Shown: positions 27,262 through 34,857 of the stretch, piece after piece
Layout: each line of letters begins with the position of its first letter
Numbering within the stretch: position 1 is the first letter of the stretch
Source: JANMJD01 sp963847945
Lineage (GTDB): Bacteria > Actinomycetota > Acidimicrobiia > Acidimicrobiales > Ilumatobacteraceae
Length of the DNA: 64,000 bases
Reading direction: 5' to 3'
Assembly: GCA_963847945.1 (NCBI GenBank)
Contig: CAWKBX010000004.1
Location: 186,001-250,000 of the forward strand
Program-made: the position numbers and the translations under genes
The notes under the pieces: model-generated
What the model saw: only the letters and a program-made list of their open reading frames with translations
Told to the model about the DNA's origin: nothing
Database searches by the model: none

Positions 27262-27303
27262 TTTGTTCAATCTCCGGGGTGATCACCCCGGAGATTGAAC
27301 AAA
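27262..27303. terminator. Perfect 42-bp palindrome, probable bidirectional terminator
   Basis: Two perfectly complementary 21-bp arms meet without a spacer at 27282/27283. The palindrome lies between the convergent thiolase and DUF255 genes. Its right arm contains the last six sense codons and the stop of the minus-strand gene. As RNA the tip would open into a small loop. The arms run into T-rich DNA on the minus-strand side and A-rich DNA on the other, consistent with termination both ways. Confidence 0.75.
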
Positions 27304-29280
27304 CGGTTGGGTGAGTAACTCGGCCAGGTCGTCGGCGGTCTCGACGGGAGCCTGGCAGGCGTAGTGCTCACAGACATAGGCGCGCCCGTCGGAGCGGCCG
27401 GTCCACAGCGGCGAGTCGTAGGGTTCGCCCCAGGCCAGTACGGCATTGGGTAGATACCTGGTCTGGGCGGCGGCGACCAGATCGGGTCGATCGCCGGTGA
27501 TCACGATCTCAGTGATACCGGCTCGGCGCATGTCGATGGCCGCGAACATGTGGCCGAAGGCGGTGGGGGCCCGGCCGACAAGGCCGCCGACCAGCAGCAG
27601 AATCTGCTCGGCTTGGTTGGCGTAGCGCGCCTCGCCGGTGAGCGCGGCCAGCCGGATCAAGGCGTTTGCCGCCAGCGAGTTGGCCGATGGAGTGGCAGTG
27701 TCGGTGACATCCTTCTGGCGGACGATGAGCTGTTCACCATCGTCGGCCACCGTGAACACCCCGCCATGGTCAACGTCCCAGAACCGGTCGAGCAGGGCGT
27801 CGGCGGTCTCGCGAGCGGCGTCGATCCAGCGGGCCTGGCCCGAGGCTTCGGCGAGGCGGGTGAAGCCATCGATCAGGGCCGCGTGGTCGGCGGCGAGCGC
27901 ATCATGCCGGGCCCCGCCGTCGGCCTGCCACGACCGGTACCACCGACCAGTCGGGCTGCGCAAGGAGGCCAGCAGAAACTCGCCGTTGGCGATGGCCGCG
28001 GCCAGCCAGTCGGGGTGTTGCATCGCCGCGGCGGCCTCGGCAAGGGTCGCCAGCATCAGCCCGTTCCACTCGGCGAGCACCTTGTCATCGAGCCCGGGAC
28101 GCGGGCGTTTGGCGCGCTCGGCGTGCAGGATGCGGCGCGCCTCATCGACCTGTGCCGGGCGGATGAGATCACCGCGGTGGTTGAGCCGCGACAGGATGGT
28201 GGCGCCCTCGAAGTTGCCCTCGTCGGTGACCTCCCACCATTCGATGGCGGCCGCGGCGAGTTCGGCGCCCACGGCGTCGCGGATCTGCTGAGGGGTCCAC
28301 ACGTAGAACGCGCCCTCGTGGGTATGGCCGTGAGCATCGAGCGAGTCGGCATCCTCGGCGGAGAAGAAACCGCCGCCCGAATGGGTCAGTTCGGTCAAGA
28401 CGTAGTCGATCGACTCGGCGACGACCTGCCGCCAACGTTCGTTGCCGGTGACCTGCCACGCCCGGAGGTAGGTGCGCACGATCAGGGCCTGGTCATACAA
28501 CATTTTCTCGAAGTGGGGGACCAGCCAGCGGTCATCGGTCGAATAGCGGGCGAACCCCCCGCCGAGGTGGTCGTAGATGCCGCCCGAGGCCATTGCGTCG
28601 AGCGTGGTCGTGACGATGTGGGCGGCGACCGGCGACTTCGACGCGTCGTAGCCGCGCAGCAACAGATCGAGATTCATCGAGCTGGGAAACTTGGGGGCCG
28701 CGCCGAAGCCGCCCCACTGCTGGTCGAACTGCTTGGTCAGTTCGCCGAACGCGCCGGCGAGTTCGGTGACCCCGGGGAGGTTGGCGGCCGCCTCGAATTG
28801 GCTGGCGCGATCGAGCGAGGCGCGCAGCGCCGTGATGTTCTGGTCGAGTTCGCCCCGGCGATGTCGCCAGACATCGCCGACGCCGCGGAGGAGTTGGACG
28901 AACCTCTCGCGTGGGAAGTACGTCCCGCCGTAGAACGGATCGCCGGTCGGCGTCATGAACACCGTCATCGGCCACCCGCCCCGGCCGGTCATCGCCTGCA
29001 CCGCATCCATGTAGATGGCGTCGACGTCGGGCCGTTCCTCGCGGTCGACTTTCACGTTGACGAACAACTCGTTCATCAGGCCGGCGACCTCGTCGTTCTC
29101 GAAGCATTCGTGGGCCATCACGTGGCACCAGTGGCACGCCGAGTAGCCGACCGAGAGCAGGATTGGCCGATCGGACTGCTGAGCCGCGGCAAATGCGTCG
29201 GGGCCCCACGCGTACCAGTCGACGGGGTTGTCGCGATGCTGGCGAAGGTAGGGCGAGGTCTCAGTGGCGAGCCGGTTCAT
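27283..29280 (-). CDS. DUF255 thioredoxin-domain protein (YyaL/SSP411-like)
   Basis: This 665-residue protein belongs to the family with an N-terminal thioredoxin-like domain fused to an (alpha/alpha)6 barrel resembling N-acylglucosamine epimerases. The start MNRLATETSPYLRQHRDNPV is family-typical. The thioredoxin domain has the CxxC-type site in ACHWCHVMAHECF. The barrel part includes GGIYDHLGGGFARYSTDDRW and FFSAEDADSLDAHGH. Function is poorly understood. ATG 29280 is chosen over an upstream in-frame ATG at 29388, which would add 36 atypical residues. Confidence 0.88.
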   Translation of the reverse strand: MNRLATETSPYLRQHRDNPVDWYAWGPDAFAAAQQSDRPILLSVGYSACHWCHVMAHECFENDEVAGLMNELFVNVKVDREERPDVDAIYMDAVQAMTGRGGWPMTVFMTPTGDPFYGGTYFPRERFVQLLRGVGDVWRHRRGELDQNITALRASLDRASQFEAAANLPGVTELAGAFGELTKQFDQQWGGFGAAPKFPSSMNLDLLLRGYDASKSPVAAHIVTTTLDAMASGGIYDHLGGGFARYSTDDRWLVPHFEKMLYDQALIVRTYLRAWQVTGNERWRQVVAESIDYVLTELTHSGGGFFSAEDADSLDAHGHTHEGAFYVWTPQQIRDAVGAELAAAAIEWWEVTDEGNFEGATILSRLNHRGDLIRPAQVDEARRILHAERAKRPRPGLDDKVLAEWNGLMLATLAEAAAAMQHPDWLAAAIANGEFLLASLRSPTGRWYRSWQADGGARHDALAADHAALIDGFTRLAEASGQARWIDAARETADALLDRFWDVDHGGVFTVADDGEQLIVRQKDVTDTATPSANSLAANALIRLAALTGEARYANQAEQILLLVGGLVGRAPTAFGHMFAAIDMRRAGITEIVITGDRPDLVAAAQTRYLPNAVLAWGEPYDSPLWTGRSDGRAYVCEHYACQAPVETADDLAELLTQPFVQSPG

Positions 29281-29595
29281 CGGCCGGACCTTAACGACCG
29301 CGCGGCCGAATACGTCGTCGTCGGTGAGTCGCCCGTCAGCCGCCCGCCCACTGCGGCTCAATCGCTGGTCTGTGGTCACCGTACTCATCGAGATGCGCGA
29401 TGGTGTCGATCAGTTGTGGTGGTGGGCCAACACGCAATGTGGGCGTAACGCACAAAGCTACGACCCGGTAACAAGGGTGTCTATACTCGGCTGTGCTCAT
29501 CGTTTGGGCTCGCTCGGGGGAGGCGCAACGCGCCGACTCTGGGTGCCCTGGCGAGGGGGAGGAACCATGAAAGCCAACGAAAGAGGCAACAACAC
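29281..29595 (+). promoter_or_regulatory. livK upstream region with strong -10 element
   Basis: This gap of about 315 nt is divergent between the DUF255 gene and livK. TATACT at 29482–29487 is the best -10 hexamer of the window and would give a 5' leader of about 100 nt. A GAAAGAGG-like ribosome site lies about 10 nt before ATG 29596. No convincing -35 or riboswitch-like fold was recognised. The minus-strand gene's promoter must also lie here. Confidence 0.6.
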
Positions 29596-30933
29596 ATGAA
29601 GATCAACAAGGTTTCAGCGCTGCTCGCAGCGGTGGCCCTGGTCGGTGTGGCTGCGTGTGGTAGCTCGAGCACGAGCGAGCCCGAAGCCGCAGCAACCACG
29701 GCCGCGGGTGCCGAAGCAGCAGCAACGACCGCGGCGGGCGCCGAGCCCGCCGTCACCGAGGCGGCCGCCGCGCCGTCTGGTGATGCGCTTGTCATCGCCA
29801 CCGAGTTCCCGCTGCAGGGCGCGTCCCAGGCAGCTTCCGAGGCCGCAGCCAACGCTGCTGCGCTCGCCCTCGAGCAGGCCGGCGGCAAGGCCGGTGCCTA
29901 CACGGTCGAGATCAAGTCGTACGACAACTCGACGGCCGCCAAGGGCGGATGGGATGACGCCACCTGCGCCAAGAACGCCGCCGATCACGTGGCTGCCGAG
30001 AACGAGATCGCGGTCCTCGGGCCGTACAACTCGGGCTGCGGCAAGATCATCGTCCCGGTGCTCAACCAGGACCCGTCGGGCCCGATGCTGATCATCTCGC
30101 ACGCCAACACCAACCCTGGTCTGACCAAGGCCTGGGATCCGGGCGAGCCCGAGAAGTTCTACCCGACCGGCGTTCGTAACTACGGCCGCTTGATCGCCAC
30201 CGACGACTACCAGGGTGCCGCTGGCGCCCAGTTCGCCCAGAAGGAGCTCGGCCTCACCAAGTGCGTCGTGCTCAACGATGCGCAGACCTACGGTGTCGGT
30301 GTCGCCACGGCGTTCGCCGAAGAGGCCAAGAAGCTCGGTATCGAGGTTCTGGCCGAAGAGGCATGGGATGCCAAGCAGCCCAACTACACCGCCCTGTTCG
30401 AGAAGGTCAAGGCCGATGGCCCGGACTGCGTCTACCTCGGCGGCATCAACGACAACAATGGTGAGCAGTTGATCCGTGACAAGGTGGCCGTGCTCGGCGC
30501 CAACGACGGCGCGGTCAAGCTCATCGCTCCCGACGGCTTCTCCGGCTACCCGACGGTGCAGGAACTTCCTGACGCCCAGGGCATGTACATCACCTTCGCC
30601 GGTCTGCCGACCTCGGAGCTCCAGAAGATCGACGGCGCCGCCGCCGACTTCGTGAACGCCTACATCGCCAAGCATGGTGAGCCGGCCTCGTTCTATGCGT
30701 GGTATGCCGCCGCAGCGATGCAGTTCCTGCTCAAGGCCATCGAGGCTTCCGACGGCACCCGCAAGGGTGTGACTGCTGCTGCCTTCTCGGGCATCACGGT
30801 CTCGGCTGAGGAGTCGGTCATTGGTAAGGCATTCGGTATCGACGCCAACGGCGACGTGACCATCAAGGACATGTCGATCAACGTGCTCAAGGGCAACGTC
30901 GAGACCTACCTGAAGCCGTGGCCGCTCAGCTGA
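29596..30933 (+). CDS. livK: Branched-chain amino-acid-type ABC transporter substrate-binding lipoprotein
   Basis: The 445-residue protein starts with a lipoprotein signal peptide whose lipobox VAAC places the lipidated cysteine at about residue 20. A low-complexity Ala/Thr/Glu linker (about 25–60) follows, then a type I periplasmic-binding fold (Peripla_BP_6), starting VIATEFPLQGASQAASEAAA. Its cargo is inferred from the family as branched-chain amino acids or a similar compound such as an amide; residues alone cannot decide. It is the first gene of a complete livKHMGF operon. A hairpin downstream separates it from livH and may raise its relative expression. Confidence 0.9.
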   Translation: MKINKVSALLAAVALVGVAACGSSSTSEPEAAATTAAGAEAAATTAAGAEPAVTEAAAAPSGDALVIATEFPLQGASQAASEAAANAAALALEQAGGKAGAYTVEIKSYDNSTAAKGGWDDATCAKNAADHVAAENEIAVLGPYNSGCGKIIVPVLNQDPSGPMLIISHANTNPGLTKAWDPGEPEKFYPTGVRNYGRLIATDDYQGAAGAQFAQKELGLTKCVVLNDAQTYGVGVATAFAEEAKKLGIEVLAEEAWDAKQPNYTALFEKVKADGPDCVYLGGINDNNGEQLIRDKVAVLGANDGAVKLIAPDGFSGYPTVQELPDAQGMYITFAGLPTSELQKIDGAAADFVNAYIAKHGEPASFYAWYAAAAMQFLLKAIEASDGTRKGVTAAAFSGITVSAEESVIGKAFGIDANGDVTIKDMSINVLKGNVETYLKPWPLS

Positions 30934-30968
30934 GCAGCCACTCACAACTACACCATTAATCACTGTTG

Positions 30969-30996
30969 ATCGGGGTGGCCTTCGGGCCACCCCGAT
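30969..30996 (+). terminator. Intercistronic hairpin between livK and livH
   Basis: ATCGGGGTGGCC and GGCCACCCCGAT form a 12-bp stem around a TTCG tetraloop, an exceptionally stable form. No T-tract follows, so it more likely acts as a partial terminator or a 3' stabiliser of livK mRNA than as a full stop. Confidence 0.72.
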
Positions 30997-31020
30997 TCAT
31001 CGAGAACGGGGAAAAGTCAC

Positions 31021-32052
31021 TTGGCTACCGCAACCGCGGCGCCGGCTCGTCGGTCCATGGACACCGGCACGCAGATCGGGTTGATCTTCGTCGTCGGACT
31101 CATTGGATGGATCATTGCCAGCTTCATTTCTAACCCGACCCAGTTCACTCAGGTGCTGGTCATCGGGCTGTCGAACGGGGCGCTGTACGCCCTGATCGCA
31201 CTCGGCTACACGATGGTCTACGGCATCATCGAGCTGATCAACTTCGCCCACGGTGACTTGTTCATGTTGGGCTCCGTGTTCGCCGCCGTCTTCCTCGAGG
31301 AGTGGCTGAACCAGACCCAGTCCGGGCTCAAGGGATGGGCCCTGCTGCTGTTGACGATCCTGGTGGTGATGGCGGTCTGCGCAATCATCAACATGACGAT
31401 CGAACGGCTGGCATACCGCCGACTGCGCAACGCACCGAAGCTGGCCCCGCTGATCACCGCGGTGGGCGTGAGCTTCATCCTCCAGAACATCGGCATCGCG
31501 ATCAACGGTTCGGCTCCCAACTCGCGGGCATCGGTACTTCCCGATGACGTCATCGCACTTGGGCCGATCGACGTGCGCGCCAAGTACCTCGTGGTGATTG
31601 CGGTCACGGTGCCCCTGCTGCTGTTGATGACCTGGATTGTGCAGAAGACCAAGGTCGGCAAAGCGATGCGAGCCACCGCTCAAGATCGTGACGCATCACG
31701 GCTGATGGGCATCAACGTCGACCGGATCATCTCGTACACATTCGCCCTCGGCGGCGCGTTGGCTGGTGCCGCTGGAACCCTGTTTGTCCAGGTCAATGGG
31801 CAGACTCGCTACGACGCTGGCTTCCGGCTCGGGCTGATCGCCTTTACGGCCGCAGTTCTCGGAGGCGTCGGCAACCTGCTCGGCGCAGTCGTCGGCGGCG
31901 TCATCATCGGCGTCATCCAGGGCCTCACCGAAGGTGCTCCGCTGTTCCCCGGGGGTAAGTGGGTGCAGACGGTGATGTTCTCGATCCTGATCCTGATGGT
32001 CATCTTCCGTCCTGCAGGCATCTTCGGTAGCAGCGAGACAGAGAAGGTATAG
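31021..32052 (+). CDS. livH: Branched-chain amino-acid-type ABC transporter permease LivH
   Basis: The 343-residue membrane protein has about eight hydrophobic helices. It carries the LivH hallmarks GLSNGALYALIALGYTMVYG and ELINFAHGDLFMLG in the first third. The later coupling segment is GKAMRATAQDRDASRLMGIN, which contacts the ATPases. The start is TTG 31021, preceded by GGGGAAAAG about 6 nt upstream. It pairs with LivM to form the translocation pore. LivM begins 2 nt after the LivH stop. Confidence 0.93.
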   Translation: MATATAAPARRSMDTGTQIGLIFVVGLIGWIIASFISNPTQFTQVLVIGLSNGALYALIALGYTMVYGIIELINFAHGDLFMLGSVFAAVFLEEWLNQTQSGLKGWALLLLTILVVMAVCAIINMTIERLAYRRLRNAPKLAPLITAVGVSFILQNIGIAINGSAPNSRASVLPDDVIALGPIDVRAKYLVVIAVTVPLLLLMTWIVQKTKVGKAMRATAQDRDASRLMGINVDRIISYTFALGGALAGAAGTLFVQVNGQTRYDAGFRLGLIAFTAAVLGGVGNLLGAVVGGVIIGVIQGLTEGAPLFPGGKWVQTVMFSILILMVIFRPAGIFGSSETEKV

Positions 32053-32054
32053 CC

Positions 32055-33248
32055 ATGCTGTTCATCGTTTCCCTTGTCATCTTCCTGCTCGTCGCCGGAT
32101 TCATGGTCGCCGTTCGCAAGGTCGCACCGCCCAAGGCGGCGCTGATCGGCGTCATTGCGACCTTGGCCGCCGTGCTCCCGCACCTGGGGTTCGTCAAGAG
32201 CCCGACGAGCTTCTTCCCGTTGTTCACCGTCGTGCTCTGTGCGGTGTATGCGTTGTTCGCGCTCGGGCTGAACATCGTCGTCGGTTACGCCGGCCTCCTC
32301 GACCTCGGCTACGTCGCCTTCTTCCTGTTCGGGGCGTACGTGTCGGGGTGGTTCATGTCGGACTTCCTGGTCAACTTGAACGAAGACCTCGACGTGCACG
32401 TGCTGTCGCCGGCGTCGAAACTGATTCCCGGCGTTCACCTGTCGTTCTGGATGGTGTTCGCCATCGCCGGGGTGGTCGCCGCGGTCGCCGGGGTGATCAT
32501 CGGGGCGCCCACGTTGCGGTTGAAGAGCGACTACCTCGCCCTGGTCACACTGGGCTTCGGTGAATTGCTCTACGAGGTGTTCCGCAACGGTGACGACGTG
32601 TTCGGCCTCAACCTGACCAACGGCACCAAGGGCATCGGCCCGGTCGACAACATCGGCAGCGGCCCGCTCGACTACATCCCCGGCTTCAGCAAGATCCTGC
32701 TGGTCGGGGCGTCGCCCGCCAAGTACTACATCATCGTCGGAATCTGCGCCCTGTTCGTCTGGGTGTCGCTCAAGCTTCGCTCGGGCAAGCTCGGCCGGGC
32801 GTGGATGGCGATCCGCGAAGACGAGTTGGCGGCGAGTCTGATGGGCGTGCCGTTGATGAAGACAAAGCTGTGGAGCTACGCGATCGGCGCCATCGCCGGT
32901 GGCGTCGGGGGGGCGTTCTACGCCACCATCGTCGGCACCGTCAACGTCGACAACTTCACGTTCACCTTCTCGATCATCGTGTTGTGCGCCGTGATCCTCG
33001 GGGGGATGGGCAACGTGTGGGGCGTCATTCTCGGCGCAGTGGCGATCACCTGGGTCAACTACACCGGTCTCACCTGGGTCGGCGACAAGATCAACCTCAA
33101 CCTCAAGAAGTGGGAGTTCGCCCTGTTCGGGCTGGTCCTCGTGCTGATGATGCTCTTCCGGCCCGACGGGTTCCTCCCCGCCGCCCGAGCCAAGCAGGTC
33201 AAACAGGCCGAAGCGTCCACTCTGGCCGCCCAGGGTGGAGCAGCGTGA
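32055..33248 (+). CDS. livM: Branched-chain amino-acid-type ABC transporter permease LivM
   Basis: The 397-residue protein has about ten membrane helices. LivM signatures are visible: LGLNIVVGYAGLLDLGYVAFF and the coupling loop GRAWMAIREDELAASLMGVP. The C-terminus is cytoplasmic and basic. It forms a heterodimer with LivH. Its stop overlaps the livG start (TGATG), coupling translation. Confidence 0.93.
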   Translation: MLFIVSLVIFLLVAGFMVAVRKVAPPKAALIGVIATLAAVLPHLGFVKSPTSFFPLFTVVLCAVYALFALGLNIVVGYAGLLDLGYVAFFLFGAYVSGWFMSDFLVNLNEDLDVHVLSPASKLIPGVHLSFWMVFAIAGVVAAVAGVIIGAPTLRLKSDYLALVTLGFGELLYEVFRNGDDVFGLNLTNGTKGIGPVDNIGSGPLDYIPGFSKILLVGASPAKYYIIVGICALFVWVSLKLRSGKLGRAWMAIREDELAASLMGVPLMKTKLWSYAIGAIAGGVGGAFYATIVGTVNVDNFTFTFSIIVLCAVILGGMGNVWGVILGAVAITWVNYTGLTWVGDKINLNLKKWEFALFGLVLVLMMLFRPDGFLPAARAKQVKQAEASTLAAQGGAA

Positions 33249-34036
33249 TGACCCAGGACCTGCTGCTCGACGCTCGGAACATCACGATGCAGTTCGGTGG
33301 TCTCAAGGCCATCAACGACGTGACGTTCACGATTCCCAATCAATCGATCGTCGCCCTCATCGGGCCGAACGGTGCCGGCAAAACCACGTTCTTCAACGTG
33401 CTCACCGGGCTCTATCGGCCCACCGAGGGTTCGGTCACCTTCGATGGCAATCCGGTGCTCAAGCGCCCGCCACACGACATCGCCTCGAGTGGCATGGCGC
33501 GGACGTTCCAGAACATCCGCCTCTTCGGCTCGATGACGGCCGCCGAGAACGTGATGGTGGCGATGCACCCGCACCTCCGTAGCGGGGTGTGGTCGACGAT
33601 TCTGCGCCTGCCCAAGCAACGCGCCGAAGAACGCGAAGCCCGGGCCACGGCCAAGGAACTGCTCGAGTTCGTGGGCATCGGGGGCACCGACGATGAGTTC
33701 GCCAAGAACCTGCCCTACGGTGATCAACGCCGCCTCGAAGTCGCTCGGGCCTTGGCCCTGCGGCCGAAGCTGTTGCTGCTCGACGAACCGACCGCCGGGA
33801 TGAACCCCCAGGAGTCGGCGGCGTTCACCGCCTTCGTCCACCGGGTCCGCGACGAACGCGGGATCACGATCCTGCTTATCGAACACGACATGAAGGTGGT
33901 CATGGGAACGGCTGAACACATCACCGTGCTCGAGTACGGTGCCAAGATCGCCGAGGGAACCGGGGCGGAAATCCGCTCCAACCAACGGGTGATCGAGGCG
34001 TACCTCGGCAAAGGTGCCGCAGGGGGTGTGGCATGA
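33248..34036 (+). CDS. livG: Branched-chain amino-acid-type ABC transporter ATPase LivG
   Basis: This 262-residue ATPase has Walker A GPNGAGKTT and a divergent signature YGDQRRLEVARAL. Walker B is LLLLDEPTAGMNPQE, and the switch histidine is in LIEHDMKVVM. The NIRLF segment after the Q-loop is typical of LivG. It energises import with LivF. The long open frame upstream only shadows livM; ATG 33248, overlapping the livM stop, is the true start. Confidence 0.95.
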   Translation: MTQDLLLDARNITMQFGGLKAINDVTFTIPNQSIVALIGPNGAGKTTFFNVLTGLYRPTEGSVTFDGNPVLKRPPHDIASSGMARTFQNIRLFGSMTAAENVMVAMHPHLRSGVWSTILRLPKQRAEEREARATAKELLEFVGIGGTDDEFAKNLPYGDQRRLEVARALALRPKLLLLDEPTAGMNPQESAAFTAFVHRVRDERGITILLIEHDMKVVMGTAEHITVLEYGAKIAEGTGAEIRSNQRVIEAYLGKGAAGGVA

Positions 34037-34782
34037 GCGCTCAGCCGTCAACCCGCGGCAGCGGCGGAACTCCGATGCTGAGGGTCGACGACATCCACGT
34101 CTACTACGGCAACATCGCCGCAGTGAAAGGCATCTCATTCGAGGTGTACCAGGGCGAGATCGTCACGTTGATCGGCGGCAACGGCGCCGGCAAGTCGACC
34201 ACGATGCGGACCGTCTCGGGTCTCCTGCGGCCCAAGCGGGGCGAGATCCACTTCGAGGGTCAGAAAGTCTCCGATCTCAAGGGACACGAGGTGGCCGCCC
34301 GCGGCATTGCCCAGAGTCCTGAAGGTCGGCGCATCTTTCCCCGCATGACAGTGGCCGAAAACCTCGAGCTCGGCGCGTTCCTGCGCAACGACAAGGAAGC
34401 CATCGCCGGCGACATGGAGCGCGTCTTCGACCTGTTTCCGCGGTTGAAGGAACGGATTGCCCAGCGGGCCGGCACGTTGTCGGGTGGTGAGCAGCAGATG
34501 CTGGCGATGGGCCGGGCGTTGATGGCCCAGCCCCGGCTGTTGCTGCTCGATGAGCCGTCGATGGGGCTCGCCCCGGTGCTTGTCGACGTCGTGTTCGAGA
34601 CGATCCAACGGGTGAATGCCGAGGGCGTTACGGTGCTCCTCGTCGAGCAGAACGCACTCGCCGCGCTCAACATCGGCAGCTACGCCTACGTGCTCGAAAC
34701 CGGTCATATCTCGCTTGAGGGCCCCGCCCAGGAGCTGGCTCACAACGACGAGGTGCGCAAGGCCTACCTCGGCGAAGACTGA
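34033..34782 (+). CDS. livF: Branched-chain amino-acid-type ABC transporter ATPase LivF
   Basis: This 249-residue ATPase has Walker A GGNGAGKST, the signature LSGGEQQMLAMGRALM, Walker B LLLLDEPSMGLAP and VEQN in the switch region. SPEGRRIFPRMTV is a LivF-specific stretch. It overlaps livG by 4 nt. A strong intrinsic terminator follows 21 nt after the stop, closing the operon. Confidence 0.95.
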   Translation: MSAQPSTRGSGGTPMLRVDDIHVYYGNIAAVKGISFEVYQGEIVTLIGGNGAGKSTTMRTVSGLLRPKRGEIHFEGQKVSDLKGHEVAARGIAQSPEGRRIFPRMTVAENLELGAFLRNDKEAIAGDMERVFDLFPRLKERIAQRAGTLSGGEQQMLAMGRALMAQPRLLLLDEPSMGLAPVLVDVVFETIQRVNAEGVTVLLVEQNALAALNIGSYAYVLETGHISLEGPAQELAHNDEVRKAYLGED

Positions 34783-34803
34783 GTTTCATTGACAAAGTGC
34801 TTG

Positions 34804-34843
34804 GTCGGGCGGTGGGCGATGGCCCGCCGCCCGACGAGTTTTT
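34804..34843 (+). terminator. Rho-independent terminator of the liv operon
   Basis: A 14-bp GC-rich stem (arms 34804–34817 and 34822–34835, one G·U-type pair) closes a GATG loop. A run of five T residues follows at 34839–34843. It lies between livF and the start of the FtsX-type gene at 34858. Confidence 0.88.
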
Positions 34844-34857
34844 GAGCGGCCGTCGAC

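Noticed and set aside
27550..29448. 632-codon plus-strand open frame
   Set aside because: It is antisense to the DUF255 gene, whose family match is clear, and contains no recognisable domain.
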